Source: Bacilli bacterium
GTDB taxonomy: Bacteria; Bacillota_I; Bacilli_A; ML615J-28; CAG-698
NCBI GenBank assembly: GCA_017962745.1
Contig: JAGCUR010000007.1
Span: 1-64,000 of the forward strand
DNA: 64,000 bases
Direction of reading: 5' to 3'
The notes under the pieces were generated by a model. That model ran no database searches, was not told the DNA's origin, and saw only the letters and a list, made by a program, of their open reading frames with translations. Below are positions 7,128 through 16,088 of the stretch, piece after piece. The translations under genes and the position numbers were made by a program. How positions within the stretch are numbered: position 1 is the stretch's first letter; every line of letters begins with the position of its first letter.

Positions 7128-7776
7128 CTTAGAGAAAAAATACTACGATTATTTAATAAGTGAAAATGCGAAATATAATTTAACTAACATAACTGATGAA
7201 AAAGAAGCAATGTGTAAACATTTTAAAGATTCATATATGTTAGGTGAAGCATTCGACTTAAATAGCAATATATCTATTTTAGATGTTGGTAGTGGAGCTG
7301 GCTTTCCTTCAATCGCTTTAAAACTTAAATATCCCAGTATTAAAGTAACAATAATTGAAGCGATGAAGAAAAGATGTGACTTTCTAGAAAGTCTAGTTAA
7401 AATATTAGGCCTAAATGATGTAACAATCATTTGTGACAGAGCCGAAAATTTAAAGAAATTAAGAGAATCATTTGATATAGTTACGGCTAGAGCAGTAGCA
7501 AGTATGCCAATACTAGCAGAAATTTGTAGCCAATTTGTAAAGATTGGTGGCTACTTTGCACCGCTTAAAGGTTCTAATTATTTAGAAGAAGTTAATCAAT
7601 CTAAAAATGCATTAAGCATACTTGGATTAAAGTATGAAGATGCATTCGAATATAACTTGATTGATGAAGATGGAATTGATTATGGTCTTCGTGCTATAAT
7701 TAAGTGCAAGAAGATTAAAAGTACGGATTTAAAATATCCACGTGCTTTTAGTCAAATCAAGAAGAAGAGTTTGTAG
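7120..7776 (+). CDS. rsmG: 16S rRNA (guanine-527-N7)-methyltransferase RsmG (GidB)
   Basis: This SAM-dependent methyltransferase makes m7G527 in 16S rRNA. The 218-residue protein has the SAM-binding motif LDVGSGAGFPSIALK after an N-terminal helical region, and the RsmG motifs EAMKKRCDFLE and VTARAVASMP. The ATG overlaps the end of mnmG by 8 bases, and the mnmG-rsmG pairing is the usual one in bacteria near the replication origin. No dnaA, parA or parB gene is present here. Loss of this enzyme gives low-level streptomycin resistance in other bacteria. Confidence 0.96.
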   Translation: MNNLEKKYYDYLISENAKYNLTNITDEKEAMCKHFKDSYMLGEAFDLNSNISILDVGSGAGFPSIALKLKYPSIKVTIIEAMKKRCDFLESLVKILGLNDVTIICDRAENLKKLRESFDIVTARAVASMPILAEICSQFVKIGGYFAPLKGSNYLEEVNQSKNALSILGLKYEDAFEYNLIDEDGIDYGLRAIIKCKKIKSTDLKYPRAFSQIKKKSL

Positions 7777-7784
7777 GTGATACA

Positions 7785-8528
7785 ATGATTGGAAAATTAT
7801 TACAAACTGAATATTGTGTGCTTGTTAGCGTTATTTTACTTTTAACTTATTTTTTAGTTATTGGGATTATCCGTTTTGTTACTTATAAAATAAGTGAAAG
7901 TAATGCGCATTCACTATCAAAAGCAACATATAAACATTTTTATTATATTATTTGTACATATGTAACAATGTTTTTATTCTTAAGCTTAATTAGTTTATGG
8001 CTTGGAATGATTGCTGGGGCAATCATCACCCTCTTCTTTATTGCTACAATGTTTATTAGATATGCATTTATTAAAAAGACTAAGGATTTCTATGGTATCT
8101 ATGAAATAGTTAAAAACAATAAATGTGATGTAAATGATTATATTAGTGTTGATAACTATAAAGGTAAAATCGTAAATATCACTTTATATCATTTAGAATT
8201 ACTTGATATGTGTGGAAACTATACATATTTAAGAGGATCAAATATTATTAACTTCGTTAACAATTCTAAAAATGTATACGATGTAAAGATTAATATATGC
8301 GTATCTAGTGATAAAAAGATTGATAACGTAAAAGAAATCTTAGAAAAAGAATTACCATCACTAATTAATGATTATCCATTAATTCTAGAAGGGCCTAATT
8401 TTGATGGCGTTGGTAAAATCGAAAAAGATTCTTATACAATAATTCTTTCTACGAAAGTTAAATACGAAGATATCGATAAAGCCAAAGCAGTTATTCAAAC
8501 TAAAGTAATGGAAGTATTAGGAAAATGA
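7785..8528 (+). CDS. MscS-like small-conductance mechanosensitive channel
   Basis: The 247-residue protein has three hydrophobic N-terminal segments (about 12-32, 54-75, 78-98). These are followed by the soluble beta domain of MscS channels, with a DYISVDNYKGKIVNITLYHLEL pattern and the NIINFVNNSK segment that matches the pore-distal NS.I.N motif. A mixed alpha/beta C-terminal domain ends the chain. It should release solutes on hypo-osmotic shock. An AGGTGATACA ribosome site precedes the ATG. In Firmicutes an MscS gene next to a DUF951 gene near gidAB is a recurring neighbourhood, which supports the call. Confidence 0.82.
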   Translation: MIGKLLQTEYCVLVSVILLLTYFLVIGIIRFVTYKISESNAHSLSKATYKHFYYIICTYVTMFLFLSLISLWLGMIAGAIITLFFIATMFIRYAFIKKTKDFYGIYEIVKNNKCDVNDYISVDNYKGKIVNITLYHLELLDMCGNYTYLRGSNIINFVNNSKNVYDVKINICVSSDKKIDNVKEILEKELPSLINDYPLILEGPNFDGVGKIEKDSYTIILSTKVKYEDIDKAKAVIQTKVMEVLGK

Positions 8529-8719
8529 TGAATACTTCTAATATTTACCAAGAAGGCGCGATTCTAGAATTTAAAAAGAACCACCCATGTGGATCTAACA
8601 AGTGGAAAGTATTAAAAACTGGCATCGATTATAAATTAGAATGCGTCGGTTGTGGACACGTAATCATTGTTCCCAGGATTGAATTAAAGAAAAAAGTAAA
8701 AAAAGTCATATCTGACTAG
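8525..8719 (+). CDS. DUF951 zinc-ribbon-like small protein
   Basis: The 64-residue protein has the DUF951 signature: EFKKNHPCGSNKWKV, then ECVGCGHVIIVPRIELKKKVKKV. The single Cys of HPCG and the CxGC pair could bind a metal. The function of the family is unknown; it often lies between the MscS channel gene and ychF, though ychF is not here. Its start overlaps the channel gene by four bases (ATGA). An alternative start is the second ATG, one codon later. Confidence 0.88.
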   Translation: MMNTSNIYQEGAILEFKKNHPCGSNKWKVLKTGIDYKLECVGCGHVIIVPRIELKKKVKKVISD

Positions 8720-8731
8720 AAAGGAGTATGC

Positions 8732-10252
8732 ATGGCTACTTGCGTTAGATGTAAAAAAGAAATAGAAGAATCATTACAAGTTTGTCCACATTGTGGGGCT
8801 AAACAAAATATGTTTATTGATGCTAACAAAGTAGTTAGCAAAAACTTAATTGATTCTAAAGAATTTGATCCAAAAAAAGATGTCTTAAAGACACCAAAAG
8901 TTGAAATCATTATCGATGATAGTGAAGCAGCTACTCCTGTCTTTTTTGAAAAAGAGAATAAAGATATATCACCGATTGAAGAATTACCTAATCCAGATGT
9001 AAAAGCAGCTGATATTAGTGATTATAACGATAATATTGATATGTCAATATTTGAAGAAAAGAAAGAAGAAGTTATAGAAGAAGAAATTAAAGAAGTAGAA
9101 CCAATATTTATTGATGATGAAGAACCATTGGAAATAATTAAATCTAGAAGAATAAATTTATTTAATACTATCTTTAATCTAATATTTAATATTGGCTGTA
9201 TATTTTTAGTTGGCTTTGGGTATTTCTATGAAACTAGCAATATGCTAGTTATTAGAATTATTAAAACATTTAAGAATAATTTAGTAGATATTGTTCATCT
9301 ACCATATAGTTATTATGCTGGTGCATTTGGTGTATTTAGCTTATTTACGGCACTACTATTTTTAATTATTTATATCGTTAAGATATTTATAAATATTAAA
9401 AAGAAACAAAGCGCGGTAAGAAGCAACTACATTTTTGGTATTTCAATGGCATTTATTGTATCTACATTATATTTCAATACTGAAATTGGTATCTTTAAAT
9501 TAAATTTAAATTATTTCTTTAGAATATATTCATATTTAATAATGGCATTTATCATCATTAGCTTACTTGCTAATATGATTTGTAGATGCGCCGATCCACT
9601 AAATTTATCATTTAGATGGGGCTTTATGCGTTACAACTTAGAAAACAATGAATGCTTACCGAAACTAGCTAAAATGAATTCATATTTAGTTAGAAGAAAG
9701 TTAGTATATATATTTATAGTTGCTATTGTCTTATTTAATATCTATTTAGGTTATTTAATTAACCTACATTCAATTGGTAACCGTACCGATTTATCATTAT
9801 ATAGTAACTTAGTATCAAAATATATTGCTTATAAAGGAACATTTGATGGCTGGTTTAATATCTTTAAGATAATAGCCCCAACAGCAGAAATTTTCTATAT
9901 CAATGGATATGGAACATATACAATGATGTTATTTGCATTTGTTATCTTAGTATGTATTTGTTTAATTGCGAAAGAATATGTATTTAAAAAGAAGGATGCA
10001 GTAGTAATTAGAGCATCGTCAATAATTTATATATTAACATTAATCACATTCGTAATCTTAGCATTTAGAAGTGGATTTACACTTTTATCAATCTTAGATG
10101 GTGCTGGTGTAAACGAAAACATACCACTAATGGTAAGAGATTGTATGGTAGCTCAAAGCTGTTCTTATTTAGTATGCTTTGTATTATTAATATTAGATAG
10201 AACACTAAATCGAAATATCGTTAGAAAAGAATTATCAATATATAGGAGTTAA
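8732..10252 (+). CDS. Zinc-ribbon polytopic membrane protein of unknown function
   Basis: The 506-residue protein begins with a zinc ribbon, CVRCKKEI...CPHCGAKQ (Cys at about 4, 7, 18, 21). An acidic, low-complexity linker follows (about 40-130). About eight hydrophobic segments then start near residue 137 and continue to the end. AAGGAG precedes the ATG. Zinc-ribbon plus linker plus membrane domain is a common hypothetical architecture in Firmicutes, often linked to envelope functions, but I do not recognise the family. It is the next gene in the mnmG operon, 12 bases after DUF951. Confidence 0.78.
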   Translation: MATCVRCKKEIEESLQVCPHCGAKQNMFIDANKVVSKNLIDSKEFDPKKDVLKTPKVEIIIDDSEAATPVFFEKENKDISPIEELPNPDVKAADISDYNDNIDMSIFEEKKEEVIEEEIKEVEPIFIDDEEPLEIIKSRRINLFNTIFNLIFNIGCIFLVGFGYFYETSNMLVIRIIKTFKNNLVDIVHLPYSYYAGAFGVFSLFTALLFLIIYIVKIFINIKKKQSAVRSNYIFGISMAFIVSTLYFNTEIGIFKLNLNYFFRIYSYLIMAFIIISLLANMICRCADPLNLSFRWGFMRYNLENNECLPKLAKMNSYLVRRKLVYIFIVAIVLFNIYLGYLINLHSIGNRTDLSLYSNLVSKYIAYKGTFDGWFNIFKIIAPTAEIFYINGYGTYTMMLFAFVILVCICLIAKEYVFKKKDAVVIRASSIIYILTLITFVILAFRSGFTLLSILDGAGVNENIPLMVRDCMVAQSCSYLVCFVLLILDRTLNRNIVRKELSIYRS

Positions 10253-10260
10253 AAAAAATT

Positions 10261-10704
10261 ATGGCATTAAAAGCATTTAGATGTGGAGCTAATGTATTAG
10301 CTTATGAAAAGAATAATAAAAAATATGGAATGACATGTGCGTGGGCAATGATGGTAGATTATGGCAAAGTTATGATGCTAATTGGTGGCCAATCAGAAAC
10401 TGGTAATAATTTGGAAGTTAATGATATTGTTGGGATTAGCGCTTTAGCTTGTGGACAAGAAGCAATTTCAAGAATCTTTGGAATGCATCACTCTTCAAAA
10501 GTTGATAAGTTTGCTCATGTTAATTATGAAGCAGATGACTGTGCATTACTAATTAAAGATGCAAAAGTAATTATGAAAGCAAAAGTAGTAGATATTAAAG
10601 ATTTAGATGGTGATCATTTAATCACATTTGAAGTATTAAATCACCAAGATAGAAATGATGTAGACTTCTTAGATGGATATAATCCAAAATGTTATCATGA
10701 ATAA
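10261..10704 (+). CDS. Flavin-reductase-like FMN-binding protein
   Basis: The 147-residue protein resembles the split-barrel flavin reductase family: GMTCAWAMMVDYGKVMMLIG is the barrel entry where family members have a T(S)xW segment. SETGNNLEVNDIVGISALACGQEAISRIFG matches the family's S.TG.NI...G.F.V..L...Q..L...FG pattern. Such proteins bind FMN and use NAD(P)H or ferredoxin. AGGAG overlaps the stop of the previous gene. It is probably the last gene of the operon, with a terminator just after it. The physiological substrate is not predictable. Confidence 0.7.
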   Translation: MALKAFRCGANVLAYEKNNKKYGMTCAWAMMVDYGKVMMLIGGQSETGNNLEVNDIVGISALACGQEAISRIFGMHHSSKVDKFAHVNYEADDCALLIKDAKVIMKAKVVDIKDLDGDHLITFEVLNHQDRNDVDFLDGYNPKCYHE

Positions 10705-10708
10705 AAAT

Positions 10709-10736
10709 AAAGGAAGCAAATAATTGCTTCCTTTTT
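10709..10736 (+). terminator. Intrinsic terminator
   Basis: AAGGAAGCAA (10710-10719) pairs perfectly with TTGCTTCCTT (10724-10733) around ATAA and is followed by T residues. It ends the operon that starts at 5036. Confidence 0.9.
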
Positions 10737-10739
10737 AAA

Positions 10740-10816
10740 TGGCGTCCCGTGGCAGATTCGAACTGCCGGCAGCCCGCTTAGGAGGCGGGTCCTCTATCCA
10801 TCTGAGGTAACGGGAC
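10740..10816 (-). tRNA. tRNA-Arg (anticodon CCT)
   Basis: The minus strand folds into a complete cloverleaf: acceptor GTCCCGT/ACGGGAC, D arm CCTC/GAGG, anticodon stem CCCGC/GCGGG with loop CTCCTAA (anticodon CCT), T arm GGCAG-TTCGAAT-CTGCC. A discriminator G and an encoded CCA follow. It reads AGG codons. Confidence 0.95.
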
Positions 10817-10826
10817 ACACATATGC

Positions 10827-10854
10827 ATTATATCATAATTTATGATTGAATTAA
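10827..10854 (-). promoter_or_regulatory. Promoter of tRNA-Arg
   Basis: On the minus strand TTAATT (10854-10849) is followed after 16 bases by TATAAT (10832-10827), ten bases upstream of the tRNA. It overlaps the opposing promoter at 10846-10874. Confidence 0.55.
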
Positions 10855-10874
10855 TATATTTATTTAATTATAAT
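10846..10874 (+). promoter_or_regulatory. Promoter of the metallo-hydrolase gene
   Basis: TTGAAT (10846-10851) and TATAAT (10869-10874) are 17 bases apart. The -10 contains the upstream in-frame ATG at 10873, so translation must start at the later ATG (10897). Confidence 0.65.
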
Positions 10875-10896
10875 GAAATTAGCTGAGGTGATATAT

Positions 10897-12495
10897 ATGG
10901 CATCAAAAAAGAAAACAAAGAAAAAACAAACAACCGCTAGTATTATTGCGGTATTAGTAGTTATTGCAATACTAGCTTTAGGTTTATTAATTACTCCTAG
11001 CATCCCTGCTTTAGAAGGTAAAGTATATCATGTGGATGTAAAGACTAGTCAAAATAATGTAACTATTACTGAAGGTGATGCACTTAATTTAAATTACGAA
11101 GCATCTTTTGATTATCTAGGCGTTTTTAATGCTAACTTAAAAGATAGCGTAGAAGTTAAATACTTTGATGCAGCAGGTAATGAAGTAAATGGCATTAGCG
11201 CAGCTGGTACATATCATGTAACATACACAGTTACATATCGTGGAACAACTAAGACTGAAGAAGTAGTTGTTACAGTTAAACCAAAAGCAACTGGAACTGG
11301 CCAAGGCGGCGAAGGCCAAGGAGGAACTGGTCAAGGTGGCGAAGGCCAAGGAGGTACTGGTGAAGGCGGTGAAGGCCAAGGAGGAACTGGTCAAGGTGGT
11401 GAAGGCCAAGGCGGCGAAGGTCTAGCAGGTGCTGCAAACCTATCAATCCATTTCATTGACCCAACATCAGCTTATCCATATGCTGGTGATGCTATATATA
11501 TTAAAGCTGGTGACACTGATATTTTAATCGATGCTGGTCCAAGACAAGGTTCAGCTGGTATTATAGAAAACTATATTAATCAATATTGTACTGATGGAAC
11601 ATTAGAATATGTTATTGCAACTCACGCTGACCAAGATCATATTGCTGGTTTTGTAGGGACGAATAGTGCACCATCTATATTTGAATATTATACTTGCGAA
11701 GTATTTATTGATTTTAATTTATCAGATAAACCATTAACAACTAACAAAGGCAATCCTACTTTATATGCAAATTACATTACCAAAAGAGATGCAGCCGTTG
11801 AGAATGGAATGAAACATTATACAGCCCTTGATTGTTGGAACGAAACTAACGGTGCTCAAAAGACATATGAAATAGCCGAAGGTATTACTTTAAATATCCT
11901 ATATAACTATTTCTATGATCATAAATCAAGTGATGAAAACAATTATTCGGTATGTGTATTAATTACTGAGACTGCAAATAATAAAAACTTCTATTTCCTA
12001 GGTGACTTAGAAGAAAAAGGTGAAGAATATTTAGTTCAATATAATACTTTACCTGAAGCTGATTTATTTAAAGCAGGTCATCATGGTTCTCCAACTTCCT
12101 CAAATGAAGTATTATTAGAAGTTATTAAACCAAAGATGACAGTATTTACATGTGCTGCAGGCAATGATGAATATACACCTGATATCGATAGAATATTCCC
12201 ATCAACATTTGCTATCAATAGACTAGCTAAATACACTGACAAAATGTATTGCACCGGTGTAATGCGCAATGGTCAATATGAAGCATTAAATGGAAATATA
12301 GTAGTATCATGCATCAATGGTGAAATAAGTGTTAACTGCTCTAATAACAATACATTATTAAAAGATTCATGGTGGTTTAATAGTGATGTAGATTACTATA
12401 AGAAAAATACAGCTTCATATGGATTATGTGATTACTTACCAGATAATAAGAATCCAAAAGAAGACACTAGAAAATGGCGTACATGGCCAGAATAA
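10897..12495 (+). CDS. Secreted/membrane-anchored ComEC-type metallo-beta-lactamase-fold hydrolase
   Basis: The 532-residue protein has a basic N-terminus, one membrane segment at about 15-35 and an Ig-like beta domain (about 45-130). A linker of four GQGGEGQGGT-type repeats (about 135-174) leads to a metallo-beta-lactamase domain (about 180-455). Metal ligands are visible in THADQDHIAG (HxDxDH), DAGPRQG, FLGDLEEKGE and AGHHGSPTSSNE, the pattern of the ComEC/Rec2 hydrolase domain. No ComEC channel domain is present. It should act outside the membrane, perhaps as a phosphodiesterase or nuclease. GAGGTGA precedes the chosen ATG. It is monocistronic, with its own promoter and terminator. Confidence 0.82.
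   Translation: MASKKKTKKKQTTASIIAVLVVIAILALGLLITPSIPALEGKVYHVDVKTSQNNVTITEGDALNLNYEASFDYLGVFNANLKDSVEVKYFDAAGNEVNGISAAGTYHVTYTVTYRGTTKTEEVVVTVKPKATGTGQGGEGQGGTGQGGEGQGGTGEGGEGQGGTGQGGEGQGGEGLAGAANLSIHFIDPTSAYPYAGDAIYIKAGDTDILIDAGPRQGSAGIIENYINQYCTDGTLEYVIATHADQDHIAGFVGTNSAPSIFEYYTCEVFIDFNLSDKPLTTNKGNPTLYANYITKRDAAVENGMKHYTALDCWNETNGAQKTYEIAEGITLNILYNYFYDHKSSDENNYSVCVLITETANNKNFYFLGDLEEKGEEYLVQYNTLPEADLFKAGHHGSPTSSNEVLLEVIKPKMTVFTCAAGNDEYTPDIDRIFPSTFAINRLAKYTDKMYCTGVMRNGQYEALNGNIVVSCINGEISVNCSNNNTLLKDSWWFNSDVDYYKKNTASYGLCDYLPDNKNPKEDTRKWRTWPE
11299..11418 (+). repeat. Four 30-bp in-frame tandem repeats (Gly-rich linker)
   Basis: Four units of 30 bp (11299-11328, 11329-11358, 11359-11388, 11389-11418) each encode GQGGEGQGGT or a one-residue variant. 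Third-base differences between units show they are not fresh duplications. The units are in phase with the reading frame, so copy-number change would alter linker length without a frameshift. Confidence 0.9.
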
Positions 12496-12502
12496 AATAA
12501 AG

Positions 12503-12536
12503 GTTTCACTCTATTTAATTAGAGTGAAACTTTTTT
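12503..12536 (+). terminator. Intrinsic terminator
   Basis: GTTTCACTCTA (12503-12513) pairs with TAGAGTGAAAC (12520-12530) and is followed by six T residues. Confidence 0.92.
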
Positions 12537-12544
12537 ATCATATA

Positions 12545-12575
12545 TTGTGCAGGCCTTTTTATATTTTGTTATAAT
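12545..12575 (+). promoter_or_regulatory. Probable promoter of the suf operon
   Basis: TATAAT lies at 12570-12575. The best -35 candidate, TTGTGC at 12545-12550, has a long 19-base spacer. No obvious IscR or Fur box is visible. Confidence 0.45.
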
Positions 12576-12602
12576 GATAAATAGTAAGATACGAGGTGGA
12601 TT

Positions 12603-13421
12603 ATGAGATTAGAAATTAAAGATTTACACGTTTCAATTTTAGATGATCAATCTAAAGAAATATTAAAAGGATTAAGCTTAACTGTTAATACTGGTGAAAT
12701 GCATGCTATCATGGGTCCTAATGGTAATGGTAAGTCAACTTTAGCTGCTACTATTATGGGTAATCCTAAATATGTAGTTACAAGTGGAGAAATTTTACTT
12801 GATGGTAAAAACTTACTTAAAATGAGTGTTGATGAAAGAAGTAGAGCTGGTATCTTTTTAGCAATGCAAAATCCAATGGAAATAAGTGGCGTTACTAATG
12901 CTGATTTTATTAAATCTGCAATGCAAACAAGGCTATCTGAAGGTGAACATGTTCCACTATTTAAATTTATTAAAGCTTTAGATAAATCTGTAGCTGACTT
13001 AAAGATGAATCCTGATCTTCCTCAACGATATATTAATGAAGGATTTTCAGGCGGTGAAAAGAAACGTAATGAAATTCTTCAAATGAAGATGTTAAAGCCA
13101 CATTTTGCAATTCTAGATGAAATTGATTCTGGTCTAGATGTAGATGCCTTAAAGATAGTTGGTGAAAACATTAACAATATGGCAAGTCCTGACTTTGGTA
13201 GTATTGTAATTACCCATTATCAAAGATTACTTGATTATATTGATGTAAGCCATGTTCATATTTTAATGGATGGAAAGATTGTTAGAAGCGGTGGTAAAGA
13301 ACTAATTACTAAAATTGATCAAGATGGATATGATTGGTTGAAGCTAGAATTAGGCTTAGAAGATATGGAAGAACCTAAAAAAGCGGTATTAGGTGTTTGT
13401 GGAGCGAAGAAAACAAAATGA
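12603..13421 (+). CDS. sufC: Fe-S cluster assembly ATPase SufC
   Basis: This cytosolic ABC-type ATPase powers the SufBCD scaffold. Walker A GPNGNGKST is at 38-46, the SufC-specific signature FSGGEKKRNEILQM follows at about 149-162, and Walker B FAILDEIDSGLD with the characteristic DE-DSGLD ends the site. At 272 residues it is about 20 longer than usual because of a basic C-terminal tail. GAGGTGG precedes the ATG. First gene of the sufC-D-S-U-B operon, the Bacillota order; it overlaps sufD by four bases. Confidence 0.97.
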   Translation: MRLEIKDLHVSILDDQSKEILKGLSLTVNTGEMHAIMGPNGNGKSTLAATIMGNPKYVVTSGEILLDGKNLLKMSVDERSRAGIFLAMQNPMEISGVTNADFIKSAMQTRLSEGEHVPLFKFIKALDKSVADLKMNPDLPQRYINEGFSGGEKKRNEILQMKMLKPHFAILDEIDSGLDVDALKIVGENINNMASPDFGSIVITHYQRLLDYIDVSHVHILMDGKIVRSGGKELITKIDQDGYDWLKLELGLEDMEEPKKAVLGVCGAKKTK

Positions 13422-14416
13422 AACAATTATTAGAAGTAATCGATTCCGCAAAATCTCTAATTGATGAGAACGAGAAGTACATTATTTTTAATGATGGCAA
13501 AGCGATTGATACTAATGCATTAGATGAAGTTGAGATTACTTTAAATGAAGCTATCGATTTTAGCGACTATTTAAGGAAAAACGATACTGATTTAGAAAAG
13601 CTAATCGACCAAAATGCGAAAGTAAAAACGCTAGTTAGCATTAAAAAGGATGTTGATTTAAAAATCATCCACGTCTGTGATGATGCTAAATATATCAATT
13701 ATCAAATTGATATCGCTAAAAGGTTAAACGTTAATTTAACGGTTGTTTATGGATATGTAGTAAATGATGCAAAGATTAAACTAGATGTATTAATTCACCA
13801 TAAAAGTGTTGTTAATTTTAGAGAATATCATGAATTTAGCGGCGAAGCTAAAATCAATACATCATTTTATTTATTAAGATTTAATCAATTAAATTATTTA
13901 TCATTAGAAAATAATTCTAATACAAATGATTTAACGCTAAACATGTATCTTCTCCAACAAGATATCTCGTTATCTTGCTTAAACGTAGCGATTAATGAAT
14001 CAGGAAAGATTCAAAATCAAAACTTAAATGTTTACCATTTACACGAAGATACAGCATCTAACTTTAATACATATGCGATAGCTAATAATAATTCAATCTT
14101 AAATATTAAAAATATAGGTAGAATTAATAATGGCTGTCCAAGATGTGATTTAAAACAAAAAACTAAAGGAATAATTGTCGATACTTATTCAAATATTGAA
14201 GCCGATCCGGCTTTAATAATTGATGAGAATGATGTTATGGCAAGCCATGGAGCTTCCATTGGTGCTATTGACCCAGAAGTTTTATATTATTTAATGAGTA
14301 GGGGCTTAACTAAAGAAGCATCAGAAAAACTAATTATTGAAGCTTATATTTCCCCATACTTTAAAGATTATAGTGAAACTAATTTAGGTAAGTATATTTT
14401 AGATAAAATAAAATAG
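13418..14416 (+). CDS. sufD: Fe-S cluster assembly protein SufD
   Basis: SufD is the partner of SufB in the SufBC2D scaffold. The 332-residue protein shows the SufB/SufD C-terminal signature HGASIGAIDPEVLYYLMSRG and the core beta-helix, including GRINNGCPRCDLKQKTKG. The N-terminal region is short compared with the usual 400-plus residues, so it is a minimal SufD. The ATG at 13418 overlaps the sufC stop as ATGA; an earlier in-frame ATG at 13397 would lengthen the overlap and is less likely. Confidence 0.92.
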   Translation: MKQLLEVIDSAKSLIDENEKYIIFNDGKAIDTNALDEVEITLNEAIDFSDYLRKNDTDLEKLIDQNAKVKTLVSIKKDVDLKIIHVCDDAKYINYQIDIAKRLNVNLTVVYGYVVNDAKIKLDVLIHHKSVVNFREYHEFSGEAKINTSFYLLRFNQLNYLSLENNSNTNDLTLNMYLLQQDISLSCLNVAINESGKIQNQNLNVYHLHEDTASNFNTYAIANNNSILNIKNIGRINNGCPRCDLKQKTKGIIVDTYSNIEADPALIIDENDVMASHGASIGAIDPEVLYYLMSRGLTKEASEKLIIEAYISPYFKDYSETNLGKYILDKIK

Positions 14417-14425
14417 GAGAAAATT

Positions 14426-15634
14426 ATGAATAAAATTAATATTGAAGATATTCGTAAATATTTTCCAATATATAATAATAATCCAGATTTTCATTATTTA
14501 GATAATGCAGCTACATCGCTAAAACCGAGCGTAGTAATTGATGCAATGAATGATTATTATGAAAACTATGGTGTTAATATTCACCGTGGTGTTTATAAAA
14601 TGAGTTATTTAGCTAGTACTGCATATGAAGATGCAAGAAGTAAAGTTGCTAAGTTTATTAATGCGGATGATAGAGAAGTGGTATTTTGTAGAAACGCGAG
14701 TGAAGGATTAAATCAAATTGATTTAATGTTAGCAAAAACACTTAAATCAGGTGACCACGTTTTATCAACTCCACTTGAGCATCATTCTTCAATTTTACCT
14801 TGGCAAAATGTGGCTAGTGTTGGAATTATCTTAGATTATATTGATTTAGATGAAGACTATCGTATCACTCTAAATAACATAAAAGCAAAAATTACTGATA
14901 ATACAAAAGTATTAGCGATTACATATGCATCTAATACAATGGGTTATATTACTGATATAAAAGATATTATTAGTTATGCTCATCAAAAAGGTATTTTAGT
15001 AGTTTTAGATGCAGCACAGTATATCCCTCACGCTAAAGTTGATGTTAAAGATATTGATTGTGACTTTTTAGCATTCTCCGCTCATAAGATGTTTGGTCCA
15101 ACCGGAATTGGTGTGTTTTATGGTAAATATAATTTACTGAAAAAATTAGCACCAGTATACTATGGTGGCGATATGAACAATGATGTAGATTTCTATAAAA
15201 CAGAAATCAAAAAGCCACCTTATTGTTTTGAAACAGGAACTCCTGCGATTGCAGAAGCGATTGGTCTTGCTAAGGCGATTGAATTTATTGAAGCAGTTGG
15301 CTATGATCAAATTCAAAAAGTTGAAAAAAACTTGCTAGATTATGCACACAGTAAACTTAAAGAAATCAAAGATGTAATTATATATAATCCTAATACTGAT
15401 TTAGGCATTATCAATTTTAATATTAAAGATGTTCATCCGCACGATGCTGCTACCATTTTTGATAACTACAATGTAGCATTGCGCGCAGGCCACCACTGTG
15501 CACAGCTTGTATCTAGAACATTAGGTGTTAACGGCACACTAAGAGCTAGTATATATGTTTATAATACTAAAGAAGACATTGATGCATTAGTTGATGGTAT
15601 TAAAGAGACGATTAGTTTCTTTAAACAATTTTAA
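14426..15634 (+). CDS. sufS: Cysteine desulfurase SufS
   Basis: This PLP-dependent enzyme removes sulfur from cysteine as a persulfide and passes it to SufU. The 402-residue protein has the N-terminal DNAATSLKP motif, the PLP-binding Asp in VLDAAQY, the Schiff-base lysine in FSAHKMFGPTGIG, and the active Cys in RAGHHCAQ near the C-terminus. These features define group II desulfurases. TAGGAG precedes the ATG. It directly precedes its partner gene sufU. Confidence 0.97.
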   Translation: MNKINIEDIRKYFPIYNNNPDFHYLDNAATSLKPSVVIDAMNDYYENYGVNIHRGVYKMSYLASTAYEDARSKVAKFINADDREVVFCRNASEGLNQIDLMLAKTLKSGDHVLSTPLEHHSSILPWQNVASVGIILDYIDLDEDYRITLNNIKAKITDNTKVLAITYASNTMGYITDIKDIISYAHQKGILVVLDAAQYIPHAKVDVKDIDCDFLAFSAHKMFGPTGIGVFYGKYNLLKKLAPVYYGGDMNNDVDFYKTEIKKPPYCFETGTPAIAEAIGLAKAIEFIEAVGYDQIQKVEKNLLDYAHSKLKEIKDVIIYNPNTDLGIINFNIKDVHPHDAATIFDNYNVALRAGHHCAQLVSRTLGVNGTLRASIYVYNTKEDIDALVDGIKETISFFKQF

Positions 15635-15644
15635 GGTGATAATT

Positions 15645-16088
15645 ATGAATGATATGAATAATTTATATAGACAAATAATTATGGATCATTATAAAAGTCC
15701 ACGTCATAAAGGCCTAAAAGGATATAAATGCGAACATTTGCACAATCCTTCTTGCGGAGACGATATAACTGTAGAAGCAAAGATTGAAAATGGTAAAGTT
15801 GTGGAAGTTAATCACGATGGAGCTGGTTGTTCAATTTGTTGTTCTAGTGCATCTGTAATGTCAGAACTATTAAGTGGTAAAAGTGTAGATGAAGCAAAAG
15901 AGATCATTGAAGATTACTTCAATATGATTAAAGGCGAAGAAATTGAAGATCCTGACCGTTTAGAAGATGCTCTTGTTTATCAAGGCGTTGCTCAGTTTCC
16001 AGCAAGAATGAAGTGCGCTACAATTTCTTGGCAAGCTTTAAAAGACGTCATTAATGATGATACCGATGGAGATAAAAAAGATGAGTAA
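15645..16088 (+). CDS. sufU: Zn-dependent sulfurtransferase SufU
   Basis: SufU accepts persulfide sulfur from SufS. The 147-residue protein has the zinc ligands in PSCGDDI and GCSICCSS and the final Cys in MKCATISW. The insert between the second and third ligands is the mark of SufU as opposed to IscU. The ATG at 15645 is chosen because AAGGTGAT lies seven bases upstream; longer forms would run into sufS. The gene overlaps sufB by eight bases. Confidence 0.95.
   Translation: MNDMNNLYRQIIMDHYKSPRHKGLKGYKCEHLHNPSCGDDITVEAKIENGKVVEVNHDGAGCSICCSSASVMSELLSGKSVDEAKEIIEDYFNMIKGEEIEDPDRLEDALVYQGVAQFPARMKCATISWQALKDVINDDTDGDKKDE

Noticed and set aside
11299-11418. Regular direct repeats that could suggest a CRISPR array
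   Set aside because: Units of 30 bp are directly adjacent with no spacers, keep the reading frame and encode a Gly-rich linker inside a protein.
10897-12495. Competence protein ComEC
   Set aside because: Only the hydrolase domain is present; the multi-helix DNA channel domain is missing, so DNA uptake cannot be inferred.
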